From NCBI GenBank assembly GCA_023614405.1, contig CM042697.1:464238744-464302743 (forward strand): DNA of 64,000 nt. Direction: 5' to 3'. The position numbers and the translations under genes were made by a program. Positions 21,247 through 35,400 of the stretch are shown piece after piece. Each line of letters opens with the position of its first letter. Within the stretch, counting starts at the first letter, position 1. This DNA is from Avena insularis. Its lineage: Eukaryota; Streptophyta; Magnoliopsida; Poales; Poaceae. The notes beneath the pieces were generated by a model. It did not search any database and was not told the origin of the DNA. It saw nothing but the letters and a program-made list of their open reading frames with translations.

Positions 21247-24200
21247 TGTCACATCCCAAGATTTTCCAAATCTTGTAATGTGAAAAATAAATAAACAAAA
21301 TAAATTATTGTTGAATTTTAGGGTGAAAAGAAACTTTTGTTTCTAAAAGGAAACTTAAAATCCCATCTTGAACAAACTTTGGTAAAAGTTTGAATTCAAC
21401 AAAAATCCAAATCAAGTGAAATGCATTCCTCAATGAATGTATCTGGAAATTTAAACATTTGGAAAATAAATCCAAATCCTAAAACCCTAATGGAATAAAA
21501 ATCATTTCCAAGTTATCTCCAAGCCTATGGATTTGATCCATACCAAAAATTGATCAACAAATATTCACAAAGGATCAAGAAAGACCATAGAAGTTGGTTT
21601 CACTCAAATTGGAACCATAAATAAAATCTTATGAATATAATAAGATAAGGAAATTGAATTTCCAAAGCTAATAAAGCCCTTACCAAAAACCCATACCAAT
21701 TGGTGAACAAATAATCCTAAAGGGATTTAAAAAGATAAACAATTAATAAAGAAAGTTTTTATAATTAGAATTACTATTTTTGATCTTTAAGTAAAGAGTT
21801 TTTGTTTTCAAAAGAGAAGGTGGATTTATAAATAAAGATTATATTTTAAAGAGCCAAATTAATTTTGGCCAAGCTTTTATAATAAAATATTTTGTTTTGA
21901 TAAAAAGAGTAAAGGTTTATTTAAATAAAATAATAAGGATTTAAATATCCAATTTTATTTAAGTAAAGGCTTTTCCCATTTTAAACAAACACTAAAACTT
22001 ATTTATTTATTTTAAATAAGTTTTCCAAGTATTTTATATTCTCAAATAAAACCTACTGAAGTGTTTTTGGTTTTATTTTAGATTTTCAAAATAAAGGTTT
22101 TAATAAAACAAATCCTATTTGAGTTAAATGAATAAGGTCCATTCATTTAATTGTTAATGGACCAAAAATAAAGATGTTATTTTGTTTTAAACAAGATTTC
22201 CAAATATCTTTTATTTTCAAATAAAACCTACTGATTTGGTTCTGAAAATATTTGTATTTCAAATGGAGATTTTATTAATTAAATCAAACCCTATTTTATT
22301 AATAAACTAAAGATCCATTTTATTTAATTAATGAATGGATCCTAAAAATGAATAAAAATAATATTTTTGGATTTGGTTTATGTTGCTAAACAGAACCAAA
22401 AACTTATTACTAGTGAGGTGTTTGTTTGAATTATTTGAATGATTGTTTTGCTTGAATTGTGGATTGAATTTCAAATCAGTAAATTGAAAATAGAAAAGGA
22501 AAAAGTTTCAGACAGAAAAAAATAGAGCAGCCCACCATTTGGCCCAACTAACCCAACAGCAGCCCACCTAGCCCACCTGTTCCCACGCCCCGAATCGTTC
22601 TTCCTCACTCAGGAACTTAACCGTACTGAGAATGACCAGTGGACCCTCCCCCTCCTTTCTTTCCCCCGCTGACGAGTGGACCCCGCCTCCCTGTTCATCG
22701 TCCTCACCCGCACGACCCCTTCTCCCCTCCCTCGTCGCTGTTTCCTGCAGTAATCCCGCGGCTTCAATTCGCCATAATGCCACGCGTTAAACTCGCCGTG
22801 ACTGCACACTATTAAGCGCCTGTGTCTTCTCCTCCTTTCCCCTCTGTCGCCACTCCTTCTCTGCCCCGAGGCTGCCACAATTCGGCCCAGCACTCCCTCT
22901 GTTCCGACGACACCACGGTGACGATTCCGGCCAAGCCACACCACCTCCTGCCTCCCTGACCTCGCACCCAGACTCACCACTTCTTGACGCATCTCCCAGT
23001 GCCTTTCGTTCGACCGCGGGTGCCCCAGAGCGTCAGCTACGTCAAGCTTCCGAACGTCGTCGCGTCTGCAACCTCTCCGACGACCTTCCCCGGTAAACGC
23101 TGACCGCCCCGAGCCTCCTCGTTCACACTCCCTCACTCGCCTCGGTCTTGCGCAACTAACCCTGACCTCTGTTTGTCTTTTCGTGACCAGTAGCCTCGTC
23201 TTCGACGACGACCTGCAGCACCGCCGTCTGCCTCTTCCTCCGACGAAGCCTCCAGGTAGTAAATGGCCACCCCTTGTCCTTCCGATGATACGCCTGTGTT
23301 CAGTGCACTCGCCCGCATCTAACCGCATCTGTTTCTTGCCCTCTGGTGGACAGCAGCCCCGTCCCCGTCGTCAAGCAGAAGCTCCTGGCGCCACCCCTAA
23401 ACTCCGGCGAGCAATTAACCGCAACCTTGCGCGCCCCTCGTCGAACCATCAGCACATTGAGCATCGCCGTGACCCCCTGAGCCCGGTGAGCAACTCCCCT
23501 TTCTCCCTCACCTCCTGTAGCATCGGCACCGTCGTCGACCGACAGCTCCGCCGCCAGTAACCACCGCAGCGCCGCCCATCTGTGGCTGGTGTGCCTAGCA
23601 CCGTTAGATCGTAATCGTATGGCCACGATAGAACTTAACTGAAGCGGTAAGTAGCCTCTGCGCGCCGCACGATTTAACTTAAATCCAACGGCTGTCGTCG
23701 CGTGATCCAACCGAAACGGTACCGACGAATAGGAAGTCGCCGCGTGTCCAGCTGATGATTTAAAACAGATTTGAAAACAGATTTGTATGCAGATTTGAAA
23801 ACCCTATAACTTTTGATCCACACGTCCAAATTTTGCAAACTTTATGTCGTTGGATTCAGGAGAGCAAGACCTAGCCAACCATGCCCTTAGTTTAGCAAAT
23901 AGTATCTGTTAGTTTGCTTGTTTTTGCAGATTCTTTTGTGAGCTTGTTTAGAGTATAAAAATTATTTAAAAATGATTTTAGGGTTAAAACCTTTGCAAAA
24001 TGGATTGTTGTGACCTTACTGACCCTAGGAACCAACCCATGTTTTGGAAAATGAATTTGGAAAAGTTTAGAATGGATTAATTGGTTTAGTTCATTTCTAG
24101 CTAAATAAAACTATTGATTTGTTTATGAAAATGGTTTTGAATGGAAAACTTTGGAGGAAATGTGTTGAACCAAACCTACTAACATTGGGAACCACTTTGT

Positions 24201-25961
24201 GGATTCAAAAATGAATTTGGTGAAACAAAATAAGGATTCCTTGATTTAAAACCATTTCTAGTCAAATAGAAATGTGGTTTAATTATTAAAAATGGTTTTT
24301 GAAGAAAACTTTTTGGGAAATGTTTTGTCTTAAAACCTCTGACCCTAAACACCAAGTTTTGTGATTTGAAAACATATTTGGTGAACCCTATAGGTTAATG
24401 CCCTAGTAAAAATATTTCTACACCACATAAAATGATACTTTGTTTTGAAAATGGGATTTGAGGTGAAAACCTTTAGCAAATGACTTGGACAGTTTACAAA
24501 ATGACCATTAGGTGTTTTCAAATGTTTATGAACCTTTAGAAACCACTTTTCCAAATAAAACAATCTTTGGCATGCTTGCATGCATTGTTTTGTTTTTATA
24601 ATTTTATGTGTTGTTTTGCTTGTTTGGTAGATTGAGTTTGTGCCTTGCTTGATTGATTTGTAGTGACTTGAAGAGTGTGATTGTTGCAAGGACAAGGAGT
24701 GAACTTATACCCTCTACCAAAAAGGCAAGTGATGCTCATACTTTGTCCTATTATTTTCACTATGCATTAGTGATATTTCTAAGTAAGACTTGCATGGAAT
24801 TTTGCTAAGTGTAAACTATGCCAAGGGAAATCCTAGTAGATGAAACCTTAGTAGAAATTTCCTAAGTTAAGATTCCTACTACTATCATGCTTAGCTTAGC
24901 TAGTAGAAAACAAGGGTGGAATATATATTCATGCTATGGAAAATTTCTAAGTCTGAGGACTTGTGTTTTGTTTAATAAAACAACTAAGTGAATAAATCAC
25001 CTGGGTGGAATGGAAGGAATGGTTTGTGTTGAGTGGTTCACAAGGCCCATTTTATGGCTTACCTTGTGTATCTCACTTGTGGATGGCCACCCAGGAACAA
25101 AGAGATTTGAGATGTCAAATGTTGAGAAGCTTCAAGTGCAGCCACTTGGCATTATGGGCTCTGCCTGGATCATATAGGTTGCAATAACTTAGCCAAATGG
25201 ACAGTTCGTGGTAGGGGTTTGATAGGTTGGAGCGCGTCCATGTTGGTCTAAGGGAAGGCTTCTGAAAGATCTTGTCTTGGGAAACCAAGTCTTGTGGGGA
25301 AAGTGCACCACCTCTGCAGAGTGAAAAATCTAAGTACTTAGCCATGTCCCTGGTAAAGGACAATTTGAGTATCAAGACATGGAAGCTATCAAGAATCTCC
25401 TCATCCCAATTTCTAAGTAAAAACTCGTGGTTAAACAAGGGTTTAAGGTTCACCAATTTCTATTGGTGGTTCCTTGGGAGATTTTTGTCAAGCAAAAACT
25501 TAGTGTTTTCAAATGATAAGGAAAATCTATTTTGATCAAAGAAAGCCTAAGCTCCACTTAGCCAAATGCATATAGATGATAGACTCCACTATACTACATA
25601 GTATCACTTGCCAATACAATTCAAATGTATTGACCCTTGTGGCTGTAACTTGTTATGTTGCAGGTTTGATTGATTTAGTGAAGTGTGTTGATTAGGATTA
25701 CAAAGTCTACAACCAACATGTCTGCCTGTGGCACTTTGAAGATGAAGGACCCATGCTTATAGTTATTCCGCTGCAATGTAATGTAATAGCCAAATGAGCT
25801 ATGTAATGATGTAATAAAATTATATTATTCCTGGTTATAAAGTTATATTATGACCTTTGTTTCTTGATATTACATCTAAACTGTGGATGCTAGCTATTGA
25901 TCTAGGGACTAGCATTGTAAACACAGGGATCTCTACCTTATTAAAGGTTGGGAACTCTACA
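21247..25961 (+). repeat. 3' LTR of the gag-only element (4.7 kb)
   Basis: Begins TGTCACATCCCAAG after the purine tract and ends GGGAACTCTACA, matching in plan the solo LTR ends (TGTAACATCCC and GGGATCTTACA). It contains an AT-rich first kilobase, a GC-rich CT-dense block at about 22560-23720 that may be an untranslated leader, and a stretch at 25270-25500 clearly shared (inverted) with 32870-33100. Open frames within the GC-rich block show no protein signature. Confidence 0.75.
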
Positions 25962-27211
25962 TTATTAATATGTGTATTTCCACTATCAAGATTCAATAAG
26001 AATAGACCATCTATCAAAGGTGCATATGCATAAAACATATTACTCATATAAATCGAACAACCATTATTCTCGTACTTAAACAAGTAACCGTCTCGCAATA
26101 AACAAGATCCCGATATAATGTTCATGCTTAACGCAGGCACCAAATAACAATTATTTAAGTATAAAACTAATCCCGATGGTAGATGAAGAGGTAGTGTGCC
26201 GACCGCGATCACATCAACCTTTAATACATTTCCCACGCGCATCGTCACCTCGTTCTTCGCTAGCTTCCGTTTATTTTGCAGTACTTGTTTCGAGTTACAA
26301 ATATGAGCAACCGAACCAGTATCAAATACCCAGGCACTACTACGAGTACTAGTGAGATACACATCAATAACATGTATATCGGATATACCTTTCTTCTTAA
26401 TGTTGCCGTTCTTCAAATCCGCCAAGTACTTTGGGCAATTCCGCTTCGGACCTTCTCCTTGCGGTAAAGCATTCAAGATCGTGCTTAGGTCCAGCCTTGG
26501 TCTTCTTCGTCGGTGTGGTAACTTTCTTACCACCCTTCTTGAAGTGTCCATTTTGCTTAGACCTGCCTTTCTTGAATTTGGTGGTCTTATTGACCATCAA
26601 CACTTGGTGCTCTTTCTTGATCTCCACTTCTGCAGATTTTAACATGGAGAAGAGTTCTGGCAACTGCTTGTTCATGCTTTGCATATTGTAGTTCATCACA
26701 AAGTTCTTGTAACTTGGTGGTAGTGATTGGAGGACACGATAAATCCCCAAAGCATTAGGAATCACTATACCCAAGCTTTGAAGTTTGTTTGCGTGCCCAG
26801 ACATCTTAAGCACATGCTCAGCTTGTGGGCGCCCTCTTCCATCTTGCAGTTAAAGAACTTTTCAGAAGCCTCATAGCTCTCAACTGCCGCATGAGACTCA
26901 AATATCAGTTTGAGTTCACGGACAATATCATGTGGGTCTGAATTCTCAAACCTTTTCTGAAGCTCCGATTCCAAACCATACAAGATAGCACACTGAACTG
27001 TGGAGCACTGATTCTTCCGAGCGAGGTAAACATTCTTTACTTCATCGGTAGCATCACCGCAGCGGTCACCCAGTGCATCCAGCACATAGGTCAAATTACC
27101 AGCATTGAGGACAATCCTCAAATTGCGGAACCAATCCGCGAAGTTGCTTCCATTGTTTTTCAACTTTTCTTTCTCTAGGAACGCATTAAAATTGATGGTA
27201 GGGGCCGCCAT
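25962..27211 (-). pseudogene. Copia gag and protease, frameshifted
   Basis: Gag starts at ATG 27211 (MAAPTINFNAFLEKEKLKNN). It carries the UBN2-type gag domain: GSNFADWFRNLRIVLNAGN, YGLESELQKRFENSDP and, after a frameshift near 26825, RVLQSLPPSYKNFVMNYNMQ. A Lys-rich tail and a broken CCHC knuckle region follow (second frameshift near 26470; the basic KRNCPKYLAD end survives). The protease holds the active-site triad SSAWVFDTGSVAHICNS, then LPLHLPSGLVLYLNNCYLVP. The frame is cut at 25962, after THINN, by the nested long-LTR element. In the complete family the protein is one polyprotein processed in cytoplasmic particles. At least two frameshifts and the insertion make it inactive. Confidence 0.85.
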
Positions 27212-28387
27212 TGATCTACAACATATTTGCAATAGTTTAGACTAAGTTTATGACAAATTGAGTTCTAAGTGATAGTTAAATTAATCTAGGTGAACTCCCA
27301 CTCAAAACAATATCCCTCACATTGTTTTAGTGATCACACGAACCAAATCCACCACATCAAAACCGATCATCACGAGAGTTGATGTAGCTTCAATGGCGAA
27401 AAATCGACATGTTCATCATATCTACTATATGATTCATGCTTTACCTTTCGGTAATCCGTGTTCCGAGACCATGTCTGTACATGCTAGGCTCGTCAAGATC
27501 AAACCTTAGCTTCCGCATGAGCAAATCTGGCTTGCTCCCGTTGTATACACTTGCAGAATCTAACACACCAGATCATCACTTGGTGTTTCGAAACAACATG
27601 CTTTAGCAACGGTGATTACTAAGGATGAACACTTTAGAACTTGAAATTTATGTGCATGAGGGATCATCTTATAATGCTACCGTCGTTAACTAAGCAATAC
27701 AAGATGCATAAAGGATTAACATCACATGCAATTCATAATATGTGATATGATATGGACTTTCTTCTTTGTGCTTTCGATCTCCATCTTCAAGCACGAACAT
27801 GATCTCCATAATCACCGGCATTGCATCAAGGTCAATGACGCTACTCCATGTTTGTCTTCCACCAGCTTCAACTATTACAACTACTTTGAATAGACACGCG
27901 GGTCTTAACAGAAATTAAAGACAACCATATGGCTCCTGCCGGTTGCCAACTTACAATAAGGAACATTGCATACATCAAATATAATCACAATCATGGCCAT
28001 ATCACATCACAGCACATCCCTACAAAACAAAGTTAGACGCCTCTAATTTCTTTGCATATTTTACATGGTTTGGGGATTTCAATAAGTGTCGATCTAACTT
28101 ACGAACAAGAACCACAACATTGATGTTTGAACTATCAAGTGCCCGTTGTAAATTGGATCTATACTATAATGGGAGAGACAGACACCCGCAAAGCCACTTA
28201 TGCAATACAAGTTGCATGTTGAGCGTGGAGCAAGTCTCATGAACGATGTCATGTAAGGTTAGCCCGGGCCGCTTCATCCCATCATACCGCAAGATGCAAA
28301 GTACACAAGAAGCAATTGATAATAAAAGCACCACCCCCCACAATGACCATTGTGTTCTACTCGTGCAACAGATCTACATATAGACAC

Positions 28388-28400
28388 GGCTCTGATACCA
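28388..28400 (-). other. Copia primer-binding site (initiator tRNA-Met type)
   Basis: TGGTATCAGAGCC on the - strand, one base from the LTR end CCCTACA. This is the standard Copia primer site. Confidence 0.92.
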
Positions 28401-28401
28401 C

Positions 28402-30326
28402 TGTAGGGGTTCGTAGCATGGAAAACAAAAAATTTCTACCGCATACAAACAAACAAGCCAAGATCTATCTACTAGATTGTACCAACGAGTCGATAGAATA
28501 ACTCACCCTCGAAGATTCCAAAGTGTCTAACGAGAGCGGATTCTCGTGGGTGATGTAGTCGTACTCTTGCCGATCTCAAGATCGTGTAGACGATCCTTCC
28601 GGCGCTGCGTTCCGGCAGCGCTTCCGCAGTCGGTCACACGTTCGGTACTCGATGAAGACCTTCCTCTCCCTTGTTCCAGCAGGAAGCAGAGGTTGTAGCA
28701 CTCTCCTCATGATTCCGACAGCACGACGGCGTGGTACCGGAAGTAGAGGGGAGATCTCGCAGGGCTTCGTCTTAAGCCGGAGCGAGTATGGTGGACTATG
28801 AGAGAGGCCTCGGTGATCTAGGGTTTAGACGCACCAAGGAGAGAGGGCTAGGCCGGCGGCTAGGGCTTGGGGAAGCCCAAGTCGTGACGCCCTAGGCGGC
28901 GGCAGCAGCAGGAGGTGGTGGCGCCAGCGGCTTAGGGCTAGGGTTTGGAGAGGGCAAGGTGTGTGTCTTGGAGGGGCAGCCCTGCCGCTCCTTATATAGG
29001 TGGGAGGGCGCGGCCAAGGGGAGGGGATTCCCTCCCCAACTCGGCCTCCTTGGCCGGCGGTGGAGGGAGAGGGACTTCCTCCCCAAGTAGGTTTCCTACT
29101 CTCCCTCCACCAAGCAAAATAGTCGTTTGACTTTTCAAATTGGCGTTTGACTTTTCAAACTAGGATTTGATTTATCCCTTTATTTTTCTCAGCGATGACA
29201 CCTAGTACATGATGCAACCATTCCAACTTGTTATGACACATTCATGTACCCTTCCCCTCCGGAGTGCCGGACAATCCGGAACCTTCTAGAACATACCCGA
29301 TGAAAACACCGCAACCATTCTCCAACCCCGAAACAGGACTTTCCTTATATGAATCTTATTCTCCGGACCATTCCGGATCTCCTCGTGATATCCCGGATCC
29401 CATCCGAGACTCCGAACAACATTTGGTCTCTTACTCATCATTCCATAACTACTCAACAACATCGAATCCTTAAGTGTGTCTCCCTACAGTTCGTGAATTA
29501 TGCGGACATGATCGAGACACTTCTCCGAACAATAACCAATAGAGGAATATGGAAATTCATATGGCTCACACATATTTCTATGATTACTTTGCGATCGAAT
29601 GAACCACTTACATACGATACCAATTTCCCTTTGTCTCACGATAGTTTACTTATCCGAGTTTTTGATCGTCGGTATCTCTGCATACCTAGTTCAACCTCGT
29701 TACTGATAAGTACTCTTTTCTCGTTCCCGTGATATGTGATCCCTTGTGAGCTAGTCACATGCTTGCAAGCTAATTTGGATGACATTCCACCGAGAGGGCC
29801 CAGAGTATATCTATCCGTCATATGGATGGACAAATCCCACTCTTGATCCATGTGTCTCAACCAATACTTTCCAAACACTCAATGCCACCTTTATAGCCAC
29901 CCAGTTACGGTGTGGTGTTTGATGTCATCGAAGCATCCTTCCGGTGATGGTGATAAGCATGATCTCATGGTCGAAGGAATTAGGTTACTATGTATCAGAA
30001 AGCATATAGCAATTGAACTATTAAAATGACTTGATCTTTATGCTACGCTTATCTATAGGAGTATGTCCATCATACCATTCTCCTAACGATATGATATTGT
30101 TGTTAATAACATCTCAATGTTCATGATAGGGAAACCACAATCATTTATTAACCAACAAGCTAGTATTATAAAGAGGCTTTACCAGGGACTAATTTAGTTT
30201 ACAGATCACACAAGTATTAATGTTTCCTTGTTAATACTGTAATAGTATGAATGTAAACATTTATCATAAACACAAAGATATAATAATAACTACATTTATT
30301 ATTGCCTCTAGGGCATATCTCCAACA
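28402..30326 (-). repeat. Copia 5' LTR (1925 bp)
   Basis: Same ends as the 3' LTR. TATA box on the - strand at about 28992-29000, and a GC-rich R/U5 region. The tRNA-Met-type primer site lies immediately inside it at 28388-28400. Confidence 0.93.
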
Positions 30327-31865
30327 AGTTTACTATAGAGCCTCGTTGGGAAACTCTAAGTGAAAGGTGTGATGAACACAATAGCAAGTTTTCCCTCAGT
30401 TATGAAACCAAGATTATTGAACCAGTAGGAGCAAGGAAACAACTCCAAGGTGTTGCTGCCAACTTGGAACCTGCACAACACAAACTCAATACTTTGCCCA
30501 AACTTATAGTGAGGTTATCAATCTCACTGGTTTGCTGAAAACAAAGGATTAAACGTATAGTGTGGAAGATAGTGATTTCTTGCAGAAAGTAAACAGTAAC
30601 AGTAGATGATGTATCAATGATAAAGATTGGACCGGGGTCCACAGTTCACTAGAGGTGTTCTCCTTAAGATAGATAGATAGCATGTTGGGTGAACAAATTA
30701 CAGCGGGGCAATTGACAGATTGAGAAAGCATAACAATGCATACTAGACATCTTGACTCCTACGAGATTTGATTGGGCATTACAACAAAATACATAGACCG
30801 TAATCCAACTGCATCTATAACTAATAATCCACCTTTAGGTTATCATCCGAACCCCTTCCAATATTAAGTTGCAAGCAATAGATTATTGCATTAAGCAATG
30901 TGTGTAAAGTAAACAATACGATTGTTCCATGAACAAAGGATTATTGTTTTCTCCCTAGTAGCAACAACACATCTACAACCGTAGAGATTTCTGTCACTTC
31001 CCCAGATTACTAGAGGCATGAACCTACTATCGAGCATAAATACTCCCTCTTAGAGTTGCAAGCATCTACTTGGCCAAGGTAGCTACTAACAACGGAGAGC
31101 ATGCAAGATCACAAATAACATAGACATGATAGAATCAATAATCAATCTGACATAGTATCTCAATATCCATCGGATCCCCGCAAACACAACATGTATGATT
31201 ATAAATAGATGATCTTGATAATGAACAGAGCTCACAAGATCTAAACATGATAGCACAAAGGAGGAGAAACAACCATCTAGCTACTGTATGGACCCATAGT
31301 CCAAGGGTGAACTACTCACGCATCACTCTGGAGGCTGGCATGGTGATGAAGAAGGCCTCTGGGATGATCTCTCCCCTCCGGCAGGGTTCCAGGAAGAGCT
31401 TCAGATCCCCCCTGATCTATAGACGATGATGGTGGCGGCTACGGACTGTTTCGTGGAGATTTGATCGGGTACTTAGGGTTTCTGCATCTGCTTTTATAGG
31501 TGAAAGGGAAAGTTTGGTGGGCACCCGAGGGGCCAACACCTGGTGGCGGCGCGCCCTAGGGCCTGGCCGCACCAGCCTAGGTGTGGCCACCTTGTGGCCC
31601 CACTTCGGCTGCACTTTTGACTCCGTCTTCGCTCCATTAAAATATTGACTTTGGCTTTTGTCCCGTCCAATTCCGAGAATATTTCCTTTCTAGATTTTCT
31701 GAAACCAAAAATAATAGAAAACATGCAACTAGCACTGTGGCATCTTGTTAATAGGTTAGTCCCAGAAAATGTATAAAAGTACATCAAAGTGTAGACAAAC
31801 ATAACAAAGTTGATACTAAACAAGCATGAAGCATCAAAAAATATAGATACATTTACGACGTATCA
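30327..31865 (-). repeat. 5' LTR of the Athila-type Gypsy (main part)
   Basis: On the - strand it begins at 31865 with TGATACGTCGTAAATGTATC, the recognisable LTR start of this lineage, and has TATAAAAG at 31492-31499. It runs to 30327, where the Copia was inserted. The last ~16 bases are at 15192-15207. Total LTR about 1.55 kb. Five bases at the Copia junctions (AGTTG at 15203-15207, AGTTT at 30327-30331) are a near-perfect target duplication. GAGGC follows the outer LTR end (31866-31870). Confidence 0.85.
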
Positions 31866-32416
31866 GAGGCCAAGGCATCGATCTCCATCTTCATCAACAG
31901 CTGCATCTTCATCACCACCATCATCTCCATCCATCCCATCTAGATCTTGTTGTAATTCTTGCACTACTTGTGGATTTATACAAGTACTATTCATCGATAA
32001 TAATTTCCATTACCATCATCATGATGTTGATTGCCTCCATGTCTGAGTAGATCATTAGTTCTTGGGGAGATGGTGAAACCCTAGTATATGATTGAGATGA
32101 GATAGAGATTATTATGTTATACATCATTATATGTATGTGTTAATTGTCTTCATCTTGATGTTGGGAGTTGTGCACCTCGTCAATATTTGCCTCTTATGGG
32201 GACTCGATGAAGGGGATTACTTATTGGTAGATGGAGGGATGATAGAACTTACGGTGACTATAAAGTCGTTGTCATCCTTTATGTACTAACTTGGGGAATT
32301 CAGGAGAACTCATTAAGCCATGTCCATGCCGCGGGAGAAATCCCTTAATAGCGGGGTAATATGATTGATGTCGTTTATCTGTCGGTTGTGGCTATGAAGG
32401 ATGGTGTGTAGTGGTT
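31866..32416 (+). repeat. Athila-type LTR, second half (left part)
   Basis: The + strand text reads like the R/U5 half of a TGATACGTC-type LTR, for example CCATGTCTGAGTAGATCATT and GGGACTCGATGAAGGGGATT. It continues at 35601 after the solo LTR. The first half (U3, TGATACGTC start) is missing; instead the inverted LTR of another element ends at 31865. Confidence 0.6.
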
Positions 32417-35400
32417 TGTAAGATCCCTCCTTTGTAAAGGAAAGGATCCCTGTGATTGCAATGCTAGTCCCTGGATCAATGCTAGCATCCACAGTTTAAG
32501 ATGAAGTACACAGAAACAAAGGTCATTATTACATATCATTCCAGAGACAAACATAGTCTTTTACAACTCCATGGCCACAGGCCTAATACAAGAGTTCAAA
32601 TATATAATAAGGTAAATAAGTCTTCATCTTCATGTGCCACAGGCAAGCATGTTGAGTGTAGACTCATGACTCCTAATCATCATCAGAATATCCTGCAACA
32701 TCACAAGTTACAACCACAGTGGGTCAATACATTGCAATAGTATTGGCAAGTGATACCTTAGTAGAATATTGGTGGACTAAATACTATATGCATTTTGGCT
32801 AAGTGTAGCTTAGGCTTGCTTTGCTCAAAATAGGTTTTGCCTATCAGTTGAAAACACTAAGTTTTTCTTTGTCAAAACTTTGCCCAAGGAACCACCAATA
32901 GATATTGGGGTCCTTCACCCTTGTTCAACCACAAGTTTTTACTTAAAAATTGGGATGAGGAGATTCTTGATAGCTTCCATGTCTTGATGCTCAAATTGTC
33001 CAATACCAGGGACATGGCTAAGTACTTAGATTCTTCCATCTGCAGAGGTTATGCACTTTCCCCACAAGACTTGATTTTCACCAAGACAGGACCTTTCAGA
33101 AGCTTTCCCTTAGACCAAATGGACTCGTTCCAACCTATCATCCCACTACCACCAACTATCCAAATGGCTAAGTTATTCAAACCTATATGATCCAGGCAGA
33201 GCCCATATTGCCAAGTGGCTGCACTAGAAGCTTCTTAACATTTGGCCTCTCAAATCCCTTTGTTCCTGGGTGGCTTTCCACAAGTGATATACACAAGGTA
33301 GACCATAGAAATGGGCCTTGTGTAACCACTCAACATAAACCATTCCTTCCATTCCACCCAGGTGTTTCATTCACTTAGTTGTTTTATTAAGCAAAACACA
33401 AGTCCAAAGACTTAGAAATATTTTATCATAGCATCAATATTTCACCACCCTTGGTTGCTACTAGCTAGGCTAAGCATGGCATAGATAAACATCTTAACTT
33501 AGAAATTTCTAGCAATTCTACAACTACTAGGATTTCCCAAGCATAGCATATAAAGACCAAAATTTATCCATGCAAGTCTAGCAAAATATTTCTAATGCAT
33601 ATTTGAAAAGCATAGGAATAAAATCATGAAGCACCACTTGCCTTGGTAGTTTGGAGAGTAGCTACAATCCTCACAATCACAATCACTATTTGCACCAAAA
33701 TCTACACATACAATGATAACACCAAATCACAAACAAAATATATACAAGCAAAAATATATGAATGCATGAAATATTATATGAGATGATTTTCTATACCAAA
33801 CATGGCAAGGGCACAGTACTGATTCATAAACAAGTTCAAAACTTGCCAAAACAAACTTTATTTGAACATTAAAACATTTCTCAAATAATTTATATACACA
33901 AAATAGGCCTACACATGTTTCTGTAAAAATAACCATTTTAACATAAACAAAACATTAAACACATTGCATATATGGAAAGGGCTTTCTCTCCTGATTCCAT
34001 TGATATAAAATTTGTCAAATTTGGACGTGGGAATCAAAAGTTATGATTAAAACAAAATCAAACATCTAATAGATTCAAATCAGAAATTTAAAACGAGGAA
34101 CATGCCACGCGGCGCTATCTTACTGGATGGTACCGTTTCGCGCTGGATCGCGTCTGCGAGCCGTTGGATCTAACTTAATCGCACGGCTCAGCTCTAAACT
34201 TACCGCTTCGCCTAAGATCTATCCTATGCGTTAGATCTAGATCCTACGGCCACAATCTAATTGACCACAACCTGGCAGGCGGCGCGCCAGCGGCCAGCGG
34301 CGTCTCTGTCAGAGTTGCTGCCGGTGTTCTAGGTCTTGCGGGAGAGGGAGAAGGGGCTTACCGTGCTCGCCGTGTGTTGCTGATGCTCAAGGTGGGCTTC
34401 GTTGGCGAAGAGGCACGCAGAGGTGGTCGCTGGAGCTCGTCGGAGTCGTGCACGGCGTCGGGTCCTTGCAGACGAAGTTGGTGCCGACGCTCTGGACCTT
34501 CCTAGTACCAACCAGAGGCATCAGTAGCTGCGCAAGGACAAGGCGAACCTAGTCGTATGCGAGAGGGGTCAAGGGCGCTCAGTGCTTACCGCAATCGATC
34601 ACCGGAGAGGAGGAAAGCGTCGGGCACTTGCGGTCGTCGTCGTTGGCGAGTCTCCTGACGGTCCTAGCATGCACCAATAGGATGAGAAGATGCGCATGGA
34701 TGCTGTGATCAGTCTGGCAAACTTAGACGGCAAGGGGCGACGGGGTCTTACCGGAATCGCACGCCAGAGGTCGTCGGAGCTACGGCGGTGTGGGCAAGAC
34801 TACGGGCAGCCTGGTCGCGTGGAGAGGAAATTGAGTGAGGGGAAATGTCCGCGGTGGCGAGGTGACTAAGTAGCCAGGAGGGGCAAGGAAATCACGCGGT
34901 GGTTCAATGCCAATTAAGCGAGGATTCAATCGCGTTTAGTGCTTCGGAAACGTGGGCGACTGGTGGAGAAGAAGGTGCTGACCTGGCTCGGGCCCAGTGG
35001 CAGTGGCAGCAGGGCAGAGCAGGTGCAGGTGAGAGAGAGAGAGAAGGGGAAAACGACCCGGGTGGGCTTAGTGGGCTGGTTCCTCTGTTGGGCCAAATGA
35101 CTGGCGTCGTCCCTTTTCCTTTTCTCTAATCATTTTTCTATTTTCTGAATGAATTTTCTGGAACCTTTTTCAAATGATTTCAAAAGCTATTTGAATTCAA
35201 ACCTTTTCAGGATTTTTGTAGAGTGCAACATTCATAATTCTGGGCATAAAAACATGTGGTCTCTCTGTCCAAGCTTGGTTATTTTGATCAAATAAAATAA
35301 ACAGTGACATTGCACTTGGTTTAATCAAGTTTTGAATTTGGTTTAAAAATCCATATTTGTTTTGTAAATTTTGGTTTAAGCTCTAGCAATAAAGCAAAAC

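Larger units (their letters stand above)
19483..25961 (+). mobile_element. Gag-only, long-LTR retrotransposon (LARD-like), 5' LTR deleted
   Basis: The + strand carries gag (20138-21139), a polypurine-like tract (TAAGGGTAGAAT, 21235-21246) and a 4.7-kb LTR (21247-25961). No protease, RT or integrase is found. The right end joins the Copia protease cleanly at 25961/25962. The left end at about 19482/19483 is not an LTR: the 5' LTR is absent and so are ~100 codons of the Copia, pointing to one deletion that removed both. The family is the same as the solo LTR at 32417-35600. Confidence 0.75.
15208..30326 (-). mobile_element. Copia LTR retrotransposon, full-length but with a nested element and deletion
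   Basis: Both LTRs (15208-17051 and 28402-30326), primer site, polypurine tract, gag, protease, part of integrase, RT and RNase H are present on the - strand. It sits in the LTR of the Athila-type Gypsy with a 4/5-match target duplication. A gag-only long-LTR element occupies 19483-25961. About 100 codons between protease and integrase core, compared with the Copia at 61183-62751, are missing at the left junction of that nested element. Confidence 0.92.

Noticed and set aside
22568..23710. ORFs of 60-239 codons in the GC-rich block of the 4.7-kb LTR
   Set aside because: Open in both strands because of composition; Arg/Ser/Gly-rich with no domain. The related solo LTR does not keep the frames.
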